Source of the DNA: Halisarca cf. caerulea | Lineage: Eukaryota; Porifera; Demospongiae; Chondrillida; Halisarcidae | Direction: 5' to 3' | DNA: 64,000 nt | Assembly (NCBI GenBank): GCA_963170055.1 | Contig: CAUJGJ010000444.1 | Span: 4,589,118 to 4,653,117 of the forward strand | Shown here: positions 11,556 to 64,000 of the stretch, piece by piece | Numbering within the stretch: the first letter of the stretch is position 1 | Layout of the letters: every line of letters begins with the position of its first letter | The notes under the pieces: model-generated | Seen by the model: only the letters and a program-made list of their open reading frames with translations | The model's database searches: none | Told to the model about the DNA's origin: nothing | Position numbers and translations under genes: made by a program

Positions 11556-12205
11556 ATGGCATTGGAGGCTATTGCAATGCAGCTGGCACTTCTCATCGCC
11601 CTCATAATGAGACGACGACTACGTAGAAGTAAGAATGCACTTTTAGGTATCGACAGTTGATGAAGTATAGTTTACGGCTAAAGAACAGTACGAAGGGAGA
11701 GAAATGCTGTTAGAGACGACGAAGCGACTTCTAGAAAGTGTAGGGATGGGTCTCGTCGGACTGGGGACGTTCTGATTCGCTGGAATTCTGTCTTTGCTAG
11801 AAAGGAGCTATTGAACCAGTTGCCAGCTTCCGCATACACGAATGCTGGGGCTGTTCGAAAATTCTCTTCTTTAGAACAAGTCAAATCATATTGATAGCGG
11901 CAAATTAACAAGCAAAGATGATAATTGTACGTAAATAGATCGAAGATGTTCTGCTTTTTCACAGTGATTTATTATCCATGATGAAATCGGGATAAAACAG
12001 GTCGACTAGACCAATTCTAGTAAAAATTGTATATGCACTCTTTACATTATGTTTACCAAATTGTTATTATGTGCATTTCACCCTTTTGTGTGGGTAACAT
12101 AGCGTTGAATCGCTTTAATTTGAATTTGCAACTTTATAGTTACTATTCATTCCGCCATCTTTTTTTACAAACCCGTTTTGCGTGAGGAGCATCTGCTTTT
12201 TATAC
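11556..12205 (+). pseudogene. Harbinger-type element end, possible transposase N-terminus
   Basis: An ATG at 11556 opens 34 codons of a Leu/Arg-rich N-terminus (LIALIMRRRLRR), a style common at Harbinger transposase starts, then a stop. From 11644 the DNA matches 54109-54366, which lacks the middle 300 bp. Both copies adjoin Harbinger SANT/Myb or MADF genes. The assignment is tentative. Confidence 0.45.
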
Positions 12206-12242
12206 TCGTGGTCTACGTGTAAAGGTGTTACAGTAATTATGG

Positions 12243-12744
12243 TTACATATCATGTCCTAGTAGTCTAAGGTCAAGGACCAGGTAGTCATTATAAAGTAGA
12301 TGGTGATAGCATTGATCCAGTAGGCATTGGCCAACCAGGTGGTGGTGATAGCATTGATCCAGTAGGCATTGGCAGACCAGGTGATGGTGATAGCATTGAT
12401 CTAGTAGGCATCGATGGACCAGGTGGTGACAATAGCATCGATCCAGTAGGCATTGGTGGGTCAGGTGGTGGTGATAGCATCGACTGCCCGTATTCAAGTG
12501 AATACGTACATCAGGCTTTGCAGTTGCATCTTTGCGAATGCGTTCTTTTGTGGTGGCAGCTTCTTGAGCCTACTTACAAGATCCATGCACAAGCTCAAGT
12601 CTGGATCATTTTGGCTGGCAACATTATCCTTGGCCATAACCTGAATGTCTTTGATGGAATCCAGCATAGTAAGATCGACAAAATCAATGCTCTCCTTTCT
12701 TACACTGTTCCTTGTAGTTTTGCATTTTTGGGGCAGAATTTTTG
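12243..12744 (-). pseudogene. MADF/BESS-type Harbinger protein tail with Pro-rich repeats
   Basis: On the minus strand, SIDFVDLTMLDSIKDIQ precedes DPDLSLCMDLVSRLKKLPPQ and KNAFAKMQLQSLMY, resembling the C-terminal BESS region of MADF-BESS proteins associated with Harbinger transposons. A frameshift follows, then 14-residue repeats (MLSPPPGWPMPTGS) encoded by the minisatellite. The N-terminal MADF part is absent or displaced by the opposing SANT gene. Confidence 0.55.
12305..12484. repeat. 42-bp minisatellite, about 4.3 copies
   Basis: Units begin GATAGCATTGATCCAGTAGG at 12305, 12347, 12389, 12431 and 12473. The period is a multiple of 3 and both strands stay open in one frame. Confidence 0.9.
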
Positions 12745-12766
12745 ATGATCTCTGAAAAAATGCTAC

Positions 12767-13640
12767 AAAGATATCGTGGACAAGCAGAGACGAAGCGGTA
12801 GGGGGCAGGAGAGTGACGATGAGATTACCATCTCCGATTTTCCATGGTTCACGGAAATAAATCGCATCATGGGTGATAGAGCAGTCGCTAATCCTCCAAA
12901 CATTTTGGACAGTGCTGATCACGAGGATTGGACTAAAGGAGAGGAAGAGGACGATTTATTTAGCCAGTCTGGGTTACTTACACCATCCTCTATAGGCAAC
13001 TGTAGGCCTGTAACCCCCTCTGAATGGCCTGTGACACCATCTGACACAGCAGGTCCATCCGTAAAAGATACCAGCTTGAAGCATACAGTAGACACCAGCT
13101 TGGTACAGACAGCGGACGTCATAGACTGTGATGCGGAAGGAACAAGTGGTGACCGTCAGGATGAGGGTGGAACAGAAGAACCAACCAGCTCTGAAACACC
13201 ACTTGGCAGTAGTAGTTCGGCTACACCCTCCGGCACGCCTTCTATACCACGGAAGAGAGGTACCACTGGAAATCAGTCATTAAAGAACAAGAAGAAGAAA
13301 GTTACTAAGATTGAGAAAGCGGAAAGAAAAAGTGCATGACAAGGTTATTGCTCATCTTGTGGAAGAAAGAAAGAGGAGGGACGAAGTTGAAGTAGAAAGA
13401 AGAAGGCTTGAGGATGAACGAGCAATTCGCGATGAAAGAAGAGACGACCAATTTCTATCTCTATTTGGACAATTTCTTTCAGCATTCAGACCACCACAGC
13501 CACAGCATTTGCCAGGGTTTCCTGTGAGCATGCCAATGCAGCCCATGCAAAACCAACCCCCACGACAAGAACCACAACAACCCAGCAGCTATGGGGAAAT
13601 GTATCACTTTAACAAGGATGATGAAAACAGTGACAATTAA
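12767..13640 (+). pseudogene. Harbinger SANT/Myb-like DNA-binding protein (3' part)
   Basis: YKDIVDKQRRSGRG then FPWFTEINRIMGDRAVANPP is the conserved end of the SANT/Myb-like domain that partners Harbinger transposases. An acidic Ser/Thr-rich linker, a Lys-rich patch (KNKKKKVTKIEK), a one-base frameshift near 13320 and an Arg/Glu coiled coil (EERKRRDEVEVERRRLEDER) follow, with a Gln/Pro tail ending at 13640. In the family this protein carries the transposase to DNA and the nucleus. The SANT N-terminus is missing. Confidence 0.7.
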
Positions 13641-13776
13641 GTACCATAAAATGCATAGGCATATAGACTAGTAGTAGTTTTATTTTGTAATCATAAATCT
13701 AATAATGCTGCTACAGTAACTGTATAACATTTGAAGTAATAAGTACTGTTAGTTTGGTGTATACACTGTGTGCCAT

Positions 13777-14635
13777 TCAATTGAAAAAAGTACTAAGTGC
13801 CTTCCTGATAGTCTCTGCATTTGTCGTGGTTACTGTACTAGTAGAATTTCCTACACTTGTCGGCTCATCCTCTGCAGGCATCCACTCATCATTGAAATCA
13901 TCATGGTGGACTTCACATAAATTGTGAAGGACGCAACATGCTGAAACAACAGTGGGCATAAAACTTAAATCAGTGTCGTTCCTTTTCATTAAACATCGCC
14001 AACGTCCTTTCAACCTCCCAATGCACATTCTACAACCATGCGAGCTCTGCTAAGTTGATAATTAAATCGCCTTTGGATTGGTGTTAGAGAACCATCTCCT
14101 GGGCAGTACAGACTTCATGGACAACTACACAAACAGTTGATAAACCCACACCAAAAAGATGGGAAATTGACCGGTATTCTAAATTAGTCCCTAGTCTCCG
14201 CAACATTATTGCAACCCTCTGTTCGACGTTTAGAGGCCTCCTCACAACTTCCATACGATGAAGGCTATGACGAAGCATCGCACAAAGGAATCGAAATGTA
14301 CTCCTACTGATTCTGAAATTGCGCTTCCATTCCTCATCATCCCAATTCATTACAATATCGGAGAAGAATGCTCGACTCCTAGGCCTCACCCATAGCGCTC
14401 TCCTTTGCCTTACAACAAGGGAAAGAGACTCGTTTGTCGCAAACATCGTTAGAATACTAACATCCTCTTGACGCCGAATAAATTCTTCTAATCTTCGCCT
14501 ACAAACTCTAGACTGAGCAAAAGCAGCGTGTCTCCGATGCAACCGTCTCCTCCAAATCCACACAAGAGCAAATAGCAAAACTAGCTTCAACATTCGATTC
14601 ATTGCGTCCGTCATTAAATCTGACAAATACATCAT
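13777..14635 (-). pseudogene. Internally deleted PIF/Harbinger transposase
   Basis: The N-terminal half, 14635-14084, has DDEEWKRNFRISRSTFRFLC and EQRVAIMLRRLGTNLEYRSI. It jumps at about 14080 straight to RFNYQLSRARMVVECA with the catalytic Glu, then GRLKGRWRCL after a one-base deletion, ending at 13777. The middle third with both catalytic Asp residues is deleted. It is convergent with the SANT gene, the standard two-gene Harbinger layout. Confidence 0.82.
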
Positions 14636-14651
14636 GTTAGATCTCTATGAA

Positions 14652-14741
14652 TATTATTATAAATTTGATCCATGTGAAAGCAAAGTGGATCAAACTTATT
14701 ATTATAAATTTGATCCATGTGAAAGCAAAGTGGATCAAACT
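14652..14741. repeat. 45-bp tandem duplication
   Basis: Two near-identical units contain the imperfect palindrome GATCCATGTGAAAGCAAAGT followed by GGATC, just outside the transposase start. Confidence 0.85.
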
Positions 14742-14892
14742 GGGTCAAAACTGGGTCAAATCCTGATTAGGCAACCGGGTTAGGAGTGCATGTGAAAGGG
14801 GGGAAAGTGTATTCCAAAGACACTGGTATTGCTGCACCGCTTCGATAAGCTCTTCCACAAAAGCCACATCTCCCCTTGCCATTCTATTCACT

Positions 14893-16455
14893 TATAGGTT
14901 AGACAATGGGAACAGGAGGTTTAGCGATTTACATACCTGAGGACAGAGCGCAAAGGTGTGAATCGCTAAACCTTCCATTCCCATTGTACGTATAACTGTC
15001 TTGTACCATGATGCTGGACATCCAAAGGCGTAGCCTGAGGATGTCATAATTAACCGTTCTTTTCCTACCTATTTCTACCGTGTTGCGAACGGGGAGACGG
15101 CTGATCCTTTCCTATCAGAAATATTCTGAGATAACATTCAATCCTAGTCCATTCCTTAGCTGATAGGGCCATTTACGACCTGACCACTTCCACCCAATGA
15201 TCAGCTACAGCCAGATGTTCACTGAACAGAATGCCTCTATCCCGCCATTTGCTGATGATTAAAATGCTTCCATTCACCTGCTACCGATCATATAGCCTCG
15301 AGCTAACTGTCTGCCGATCTGACCGCCTCCATCCAGCCATTTACTAACACAAACGCCTTCATCCAACTGTCTGTTGATGCAAATTCCTAACTGCCACACT
15401 CAGCTCAGGGATGGACCAAATCTCAGCTGAATTGAAGGCAATAGCAAATTCTGATAGGAAAGGATCAGCCATCTCTGTTCACAGTGTGGTAGAACAATAA
15501 AAAAAGGCCGCAAAATGGACTGCGCTAGATGACAAGAATATACACCAGGGGCGGCGTAGGAAGAAATTTTTAAAGGGGTTTTCCAATCAAAATAACACAA
15601 CATCATATGATAATACGTAGTATGCAGTACTGTGCATGTGCCATTGCGCGTATCCCATGCATGCTCCAAGCAAGTTTTGGGGGGCAGATATGTAGGTACA
15701 TGGTCCCCTAGATGTTATAGAACACATTCAGTGCGGTGATGTATTCAGTATCGTAGGGGGTTATAGGTAGGGGGGTCTGGGGGTATGCTCCCCCAGGGAA
15801 AATTTGAGTTTTTTGGTTATATGAGGTGGTGATTCAGGCCATTTAAGACCATTAGTGAAGGCCCAATGGTTGCAAGTAGGGGCTTCTCTACAGAAATTTG
15901 CAATACCACTGGAATTCTTTTGGGATGGAAGCTGGAGAGGTTGGGGTGGAAGCTTCCTCACCCTCACTGGATAGTTGGAACTGTGGAACTATAATATCCA
16001 ACCAGTCCAGTAGTTATATATAGTAGTAGTAGTAGTAGTGTAGTAGTATAGCGCACAAGAATAATAATATACCATGCAAGCATCGAGCATTGTGACGTCA
16101 TAATTTATGGCAAAAAATGGCTTCCTCGCGTTGCGTGTGTAAATTCAGAAGCTTTACAAGCGACAGATAGTAGGAGGATGACAAATCAAATTCCTGAAAA
16201 TATAGAATATAGGTATTAAGCAATTTGAGGTGATTATTATGATACAATTATCAGTTGTATATTCTGTTGCAGCTCTGAAAGTGTTGCCTGGACAGCTATT
16301 ATTATATTTAGGCATTTTCTCCAGGGTTTTTTTCCTGAAAACAGTGGAAAACTCTTTCTCTACGCCCCTGTACACCTCATGAATTCTTAATGAGGTGGGT
16401 TAGTGAATTATACACCTAGCCACATCAAAGGATACGCCCACGCATCATGGTACAA
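14893..16455. mobile_element. Hairpin-ended TIR element X, copy 1 (carries a nested hAT-like element)
   Basis: TTGTACCATGATGC at 15001 is mirrored at 16442-16455. The left end carries an extra hairpin, 14893-14996 (GACAATGGGAACAGGAGGTT and its complement). The same arrangement, inverted, is at 54608-55353. Inside, GATCCTTTCCTATCAGAA (about 15110) and its complement (about 15450) form a further inverted repeat. No ORF. The element is split by a hAT-like insertion at 15546-16370. Confidence 0.75.
15546..16370. mobile_element. hAT-like non-autonomous element, 825 bp, TSD TACAC
   Basis: Ends CAGGGGCGGCGTAG and CTACGCCCCTG, flanked by TACAC at 15541-15545 and 16371-16375. The other copy of the host element has a single TACAC at this point, proving the insertion. 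The interior, around 15730-15960, is repeated inverted at about 24996-25265. Confidence 0.85.
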
Positions 16456-17015
16456 ACAGTCATGGTCACATTGCAAATTTCATGATTCCAGTAACGGTTG
16501 CGTAGTTTAGAGTATCTATGATTTAACACTACCCTCAAGCCCAGCACGTAACAGTCGAGCTGCATGATCACTAAGTCCAAAAATCTTCCAGCATATGTGG
16601 TACCATAATATTCTCTCACGTGCGCCCTGCCTGAACTCTACTCTCTGCTTTTGCACGGGGGATATTCGCACCAAATTCATTGAAAACAAAGTGCTGACTG
16701 AGGCTAGTTCTAACATGTAAATCACTTGTGACAGACTATAAAACTGGAGGTTTCGCATGAACACATCAACTTTAATTCAGTCCATCTACGTACTCTGTAG
16801 GCATAACAGTTCACCGATCAAGAGGAAGCAGATTGCTTGCTTGACATTATCCAACTCCAAGAAAACAAATGCAAGAAAAACTCACTCAGATTTTAGAAGT
16901 GCCATTCCTGGTTTAGACACCGCACTTATAGGCGTCAGAAATGAAACATTTTCTTGAGCATCATCTTCGCATGATTCCGAGGTTGCCATATTTTTGAGAA
17001 AGATGGACGCTCGAA
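16456..17015. other. No gene recognised
   Basis: Short chance frames only. It ends at the target duplication of the foldback cluster. Confidence 0.5.
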
Positions 17016-17024
17016 ACCAGACCT

Positions 17025-17250
17025 TAGTCTCGTGTAACACAGACTAGTCTCGTACCCAGACCCACTTCCGCCCGCCATTTTATTTGGCCGTGCGGAAGTG
17101 GGTCTGGGTACGAGACTAAACACAGACCCGCTTCTCGCCTCCATTTTTTATTATGACGTCATTTGGTCGGCGAGAACCCGCTTCTCGCCGACCAAATGAC
17201 GTCATAATAAAAAATGGAGGCGAGAAGCGGGTCTGTGTTACACGAGACTA
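17025..17250. mobile_element. Foldback element C, with 9-bp TSD, hosting element B
   Basis: Long arms start TAGTCTCGTGTAACACAGAC, run through CGCTTCTCGCCTCCATTTTT and TGACGTCATTTGGTCGGCGA, and are near-perfectly complementary. ACCAGACCT flanks it at 17016-17024 and 17251-17259. Without the nested element B it is about 143 bp. Confidence 0.88.
17045..17118. mobile_element. Foldback element B, 74 bp, nested in C
   Basis: Perfect 27-bp arms (TAGTCTCGTACCCAGACCCA onward) around a 20-bp loop. It is flanked by perfect 9-bp AACACAGAC at 17036-17044 and 17119-17127. Removing it and one copy restores the arm of C. Confidence 0.92.
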
Positions 17251-17258
17251 ACCAGACC

Positions 17259-17816
17259 TAGTCTCGTGTAACACTAGTCCACAGGCCAGCTGGACCCACG
17301 TTTCGTATTGTAAGCGCCCCACAATACGAAACGTGGGTCCAGCTGGCTGGACTAGTGTAACACAGACCCGCTTCTCGCCTCCATTTTTTATTATGACGTC
17401 ATTTGGTCGGCGAGAAGGGGTCTGGTGAACAGCCTATACCCGACTTGTTCTGGGGGGCGGTAACTTCCGCTTATGCGTATTGCATAGAAACGCGATGACA
17501 CGTCTTCGCTTGATCGTCGAAAGAGGCTTTAGCGAAACGCTACATTCGGGGGAAGGTTTAGAAGAAACTTCAATGCCATAACTGACTCTTCTTAGATGTT
17601 GCCTAAATGTGGACACATTCGTTTGGGAGTGCAACCATCTTAGGAATTAGCGTGATAATCAGGCTGTCTCCTCCTTCTAGCCGGACAGTTTCATTTTCTG
17701 ACGACAGCAGAGTCTCTGTCTAGTTGCTGATGACACCACGCTAAGGTTGCGTACAAACATCGTTAACCTCATTCGAAGAAATGGAGGCGAGAAGCGGGTC
17801 TGTGTTACACGAGACT
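17259..17816. mobile_element. Foldback element C', second copy of C, disrupted
   Basis: The left arm matches C, broken by element D, and runs to about 17416. The matching right arm reappears at 17781-17816. Between them lie about 360 bp of other sequence. ACCAGACC flanks it on both sides (17251-17258 and 17817-17824). Confidence 0.7.
17275..17354. mobile_element. Foldback element D, 80 bp, nested in C'
   Basis: Arms TAGTCCA-CAGCTGGACCCACG-TTTCGTATTGT pair with one 3-bp bulge. Flanked by perfect 9-bp GTGTAACAC at 17266-17274 and 17355-17363. Confidence 0.92.
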
Positions 17817-17972
17817 AACCAGACCCTCTTCGCGATGTGACGTCATACCCGCGCCCCCCGGGCAGAAAAAAATGGCGGCCGACGTAGGGTCTGGTTTAGT
17901 CCAGCCAGCTGTAGTCTCGTACACAAATTGATGGGCTAAAATGGTCTAAGAGAAAAAAATAGATAGGTATAA

Positions 17973-20900
17973 TTAGTAATAGTAATAATAATTAGTAATT
18001 GTGGAATCCTGCACACAACGCTCTCTAGCTCGATACTGTTGGTGGATGTTCCAGATGCTTGACAAGGAGATCATTATCCACGCAAACATGTGATGGATGA
18101 CCTGAGCAGAGAGAAACTCAATTTGCATCGCATCCAGTTCATGACTAATCCATACTGCTTTCCTTGTTTCTCTGAGAGAAGTGCAGCTTGCCTCTTGTAT
18201 GCAACTGTGACAGCTCAGTGGTCCGAGTCCTCCGGATGTTGAAAAAATCAATGGAGTGAAGGAGCCATGGTCTATGTCCCTGATTCGTTGATCATATGCT
18301 CTTCTTTTCTCTTGTTCTTTCTGTCTGTAGCAGCTGGGTAGGGAGGTGTTTCTCAGATTTGGCCCAAATGGGTTGAACACCCTTACATCGAAAAATACAT
18401 GTTGTCTATGACTCCAAAAGTCCTCCGCTACAATGTCCAGTCGTGCTCCTTCTTCTCTATTGGCTGTGCGATATCTCAAAGTCTCATTTGCTAGTGGCTG
18501 GAGGGTGGGCTCAATACCTACTCCATGGCAGACTTCTGACAATAGGTAAGCCGTCACATCTCTTAACTCATTGTGCCGTATGATGGGAAAGCCACCATGT
18601 GGACAGCTCATGGCATGTTCCACTGAGAACGCTGTCCCACAAACACATCTTTCCGGGAGGTTGGGAGGTCTCCAACCATATCTTAGGCACAAAGCATCTC
18701 TAAATGCTGCCTTGTGAAGAGCGAAGCCATGCTCCCTGAGAGGAAGTGCAGATAGCCAGTTAGATGCTCCTTTCTCCATTGAGAGGGTTGCAGATCTTTG
18801 CAGACTCGAATTCAACCTCTTCAGCACATCTCCGGATTGCTCTTTTCCTTTCTTTGTCTTCTTGTTTTTTTCAAATCTACTTTGATCTTCTTTTGTTCTT
18901 CTTTGATGTTTTGGGGAATAGAATGGGACTGTTCCATGGTCATTGCGGACAGTGTGGCGGTTATTTGTTTGGATGTATCATATTGGCTGGGTGCCTGAAG
19001 AGAGGGATTGGGAGTTCCAATTCCCCCCAGACGAGCTGGTAAGGACAACAGTTCTCTTTCTGTTTGACTGATTGCACTCCTTCCTGTCAAAGCCGGTATC
19101 AATTTGTGTACGATTACTCCCTCCAAAGGTTTTATTAGTTCGTCTATCCCCTCTACTACTCTTGATAGAAAGCTCCACTTGCTGCAAAGACCATGAGTCA
19201 GTGCTGCATATGTTGCATGCAGTTGGGTTTGCGCGATTTCAGAGAGAGTCTCCAATTCTTTCTTCCATCTTTCTACCTTGGTCGCAACATAGCTCTTTAC
19301 GAAAGAGCATGAGCCAAGAGCACCACCAAGAAACCGTTTACCTTCCGTTGATAGGTTAATTCCGGTACCCTGGAATGTACTGGCTGCTTCTGTATACATG
19401 CCTTCTTTCATCAATCAACCATGTCTTTGCAGCATTTGGAAAATATCCATAATCTGGTCCCAACTTGGTTAGATGATCCCACCAGTCTCTTTATTGCTTG
19501 GGCTCTGAAGCGGCAGAGGCATCATCTGCATACCATATATACTTGTTGAACTTGAGTCTCTTGAAGCCGAGCTGTGAGGAGGGCTATCCCGACAGCGTAC
19601 ATAGCCATAGCGAGCGGGTCTCCCTGTGTGGTACCCTAGCACTTGGGTATTTATAGTTCTGCCTCCTATGTACATTAGGGTGTCTGATCTGTAAGTGTTG
19701 ATGAGTATCACTGCTAAAGAAGGACACAACTTGGAAATGTTTCTTAGAGCTGTTTGCCTGTTAAGGCTGTTGAAAGCATTGGTGGCATCAACCAATATTA
19801 CTGCTTCGTTATTTGGGGAGTTCCAGATATCCTTCATTGCGTGGATGGCTGCTTCACAACCCGCTTCATGTCCAGCGCAAAGCTGCAATGGTCCAGCGGC
19901 ATTTCTGATATCTTCCTTTAGTACTGCTATAACTGCTCAGGTAATGATTTTCCTCAATGTTTCCCCAATGCCAATGGGTCTTACCCCAGGACATTTATCC
20001 AGCGCTATTAATTGGCATGCAACTAATGCACTAAGGCTGTTGGGGTCCACAAAAGTTGTACACATTCGTTTGGTAACCGAGGCAACTGTAGCACATAGAT
20101 CGCTAGATGGCAGACCAAAGGAAGAACAGACCCTTTTCCAAGAATTTGCATCCAATCCTGAGGGTCCAGCAGCACCATCCATTCTGAGAATGACATCATG
20201 AATCAGCTTCCCATCGATTTGTTCAAAGATAATTGGATGTACTTCTTCAAAGGACAATTCTGTATCAATTATAGCTGAAGGATTTGGTTCTTGCTTTGGT
20301 GGATGTTTTTCTTTGAGTTTGGCCAAGACATCGTCATTCAGTGGCAGAGGGCCTCCATTATCTGAGAGTAATCTGAGGGCTTTCTTCACCTGACCCTCCA
20401 TCATCAACTTTGAGAATGATCTTGCTAAGTCATTGGCCATTAGTCTATTGGCCTTGTAGCTATGTGTGAGCTGATTTTGAATGGCACGACTTTCATTTAG
20501 CAAACAAGCAATATTTCCTTTCAATCACAGATTGATCTGACGTTCCAAATGAGAAGCATGTTCCTTTGCTTTAGACCGTTTGTGTGGTTTTTGCAATAGG
20601 AGAGCAGGCATAACCATTACGGCCTTTAGAGCAATAACTTCCATTGCTGAAGCATCTGCAAAGGCATTGAGTAAGTGAGTCATTTCCCGAACAAATGATT
20701 TACCTGCCTTCCCTGAGGGTACTTTAAACGGGTTTCTCCTCCAGTGAACTATTTCATCATAACAGTTGCTTATAGCTTCATTGAAATGATCTCCATCAAC
20801 TTTATTCCATTTAAAACTGGGTTGGTGAGCTGGCGTGAATTCCGGTAGATCCCCAATGTCCACCTTGTCTTCATTTTCACAATTGTCCGGAGATGCAGGC

Positions 20901-21301
20901 TGTGGGACTGATGAAGCTGTAGTGGTGGGATTGGGTGATAGGACTGGTGAGGTTGTGGTGCATGAGTTGTGATGCAATGTAACAGGTGAGGCTGTGGTAC
21001 AAGAGCTTGGTGTTATGATGGATGAGGTTGTGGTACAAAAACTGGATGGTGTGATTGGCGAGACATCGTTAGAAGGTACAATGGGTGAGGCTATGGTAAG
21101 GGAACTGGGTGGAATAATGGTTGTAGCTGTGGTACAAGAGCTGAATGGTATGAATGGTGAGGTTGTGGTACAAAAATTGGATGGTACAATGGTTGAGGCT
21201 GTGGTAAAGGAACTGGGTGGAATGATGGTTGTAGCTGTGGTGCATGAACTGGTTGGTATGGTCGAAGTATGCAATGTCACTGGTCCAGGAGATACTGGCA
21301 T
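17973..21301 (-). pseudogene. Non-LTR retrotransposon reverse transcriptase, nearly full length, mutated
   Basis: Minus-strand blocks in order: a Thr/Pro repeat leader (21301-20930); FTPAHQPSFKWNKVDGDHFN and IVHWRRNPFKVPSGKAGKSF; a TGA replacing an expected Trp codon at about 20530; then the RT fingers (GAAGPSGLDANSWKRVCSSF, LIALDKCPGVRPIGIGE). The palm follows (VDATNAFNSLNRQTAL, then in another frame TTQGDPLAMAMYAVG and WYADDASAA), then the thumb (LIPALTGRSAISQTERELLS). A C-terminal Cys/His motif (CVCGTAFSVEHAMSCPHGG) comes next, and last FFDVRVFNP and RRAYDQRIRDIDHGSFTPL. At least three frameshifts and one nonsense change make it inactive. It ends in an A/T repeat tail. A second fragment is at 26340-28040. 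Confidence 0.88.
20940..21270. repeat. Degenerate 36-39 bp tandem repeats in the retrotransposon leader
   Basis: Repeated units (GGTGAGGCTGTGGTACAAGA style) encode Ser/Thr/Pro 12-13-residue repeats such as PSSFTTASTIVPS on the minus strand. Confidence 0.8.
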
Positions 21302-21890
21302 CTAGTGATGTGTATACTTCTGAGTATGAAGTCAATAGTTGGGTTAAACATGAGCGATTGAGAAGGAAACCGAATTGATTGATGTTGATTTGTGGCCGTA
21401 TGAAATCAATGAGTTTGTTAAAGATTACAGCTTCGAGTACCTTCGAGAGGATACATAGTAAAGAGATAGGTCGATAGTTTGATACAGTGGATGGATCCCC
21501 ACCTTTGAGTATGGGAATTATTTGTGCGTTTTCCATTCATCAGGGAGGGAGCGGGTTTGTAAGGACATGCAAAATAGTGTAGTGGTTAAGCTGACAAGGG
21601 ATGCTGCACATTCTTTTAGTATGTAGGGGCTAAGGTCATCGCAGCCAGGGCTCTTGCTAGTCTGGCGTTGCCGACCCAATCTCGCGGTGACGCCAGTCCC
21701 CGAAAATGGCCGAGCGACATTGGGTCGGCAACGCCAGACTAGTCGCGCATCTGTTACGAAGGAATCTAAAGATTCCGGAATCTCGTACACCATTTTACTT
21801 AGTGCGGACCCCTCTGACCCAATATCCCGTATTTTACACGTGGGCGTGTAGTGCATTCCTCCATATATCCTCCCATTCCTTGATCCTTTT
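21302..21890 (-). pseudogene. CR1/L2-like reverse transcriptase fragment
   Basis: SPGCDDLSPYILKECA, LPDEWKTH and, after a one-base deletion, IIPILKGGDPSTVSNYRPIS then KVLEAVIFNKLIDFIRPQI are typical of the RT fingers of CR1/L2/jockey elements. It is cut off at 21302 by the other retrotransposon's leader and interrupted by a foldback element. Confidence 0.82.
21658..21741. mobile_element. Foldback element E, 84 bp, in the CR1-like RT
   Basis: Arms TAGTCTGGCGTTGCCGACCC with AAT pair perfectly. It interrupts the RT frame between two conserved blocks. No target duplication is visible. Confidence 0.85.
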
Positions 21891-22036
21891 TAGATCCCGG
21901 TGTGCATCCTATAGTAGGGCAAAGAGCGTTATCCAGCACATCCTGCGTTGTGAATCAACCTGGGAGACCGGTACACTAGCTCTCCCCGTTTTGTAGACCC
22001 TCCAAGGATTCGTTCACGGCCGCTTTTTCTAAAGGC

Positions 22037-64000
<41,964 letters not shown>

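Noticed and set aside
12453..12745. Plus-strand open frames over the MADF/BESS tail
   Set aside because: Antisense shadows; conserved residues are on the minus strand.
19072..20201. Several plus-strand frames of 90-170 codons
   Set aside because: Shadows of the minus-strand reverse transcriptase.

Overview
The window is nuclear DNA of an invertebrate animal. It contains two intron-split metazoan housekeeping or signalling genes buried in a dense, multi-layered load of transposable elements. The mix of elements (PIF/Harbinger, Merlin, hAT-like, ISL2EU-like, Kolobok-like, several non-LTR families, Ty3/gypsy, short foldback elements) and the AT-rich, microsatellite-rich sequence would suit a sponge or cnidarian, but the species cannot be settled from sequence alone. 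There are no operons or bacterial features.

Left part, 1-10.3 kb: a minus-strand DUS3L gene (tRNA dihydrouridine synthase 3-like). Five consecutive exons are readable between 2002 and 10228, giving two CCCH zinc fingers followed by most of the FMN barrel. The 3' exons are beyond the left edge and the 5' exon is not found. Its introns hold a tRNA-derived SINE candidate, a 28-bp-TIR MITE and a broken ISL2EU/IS4EU-like transposase.

Middle, 10.3-22 kb: intergenic. It holds a decayed Harbinger-type cluster (SANT/Myb protein, MADF/BESS protein tail and internally deleted transposase), a hairpin-ended element with a nested hAT-like insertion, a cluster of foldback elements inserted inside each other, a nearly full-length but mutated non-LTR reverse transcriptase, and a CR1/L2-like reverse transcriptase fragment.

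Right part, 22-64 kb: one plus-strand gene runs to the right edge and beyond. Thirteen exons join in phase to 684 codons: a complete three-lobed FERM domain followed by a Ser/Pro/Glu-rich region. The N-terminus looks most like the PTPN14/PTPN21 (Pez) group, whose phosphatase domain would lie beyond the window. Its introns carry an intact-looking Merlin transposon with 200-bp TIRs, hAT-like elements (two with empty sites elsewhere in the window), a gypsy integrase plus LTR, two Harbinger elements lying side by side, a Kolobok-like element, retrotransposon tails and very long (CA)n tracts.

The most novel feature is a family of short foldback elements with constant ends TAGTC...GACTA and otherwise unrelated arms. 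Five of them (63 to 744 bp) are flanked by perfect 9-bp direct repeats, and removing the nested ones restores the host arms exactly, so they are mobile.
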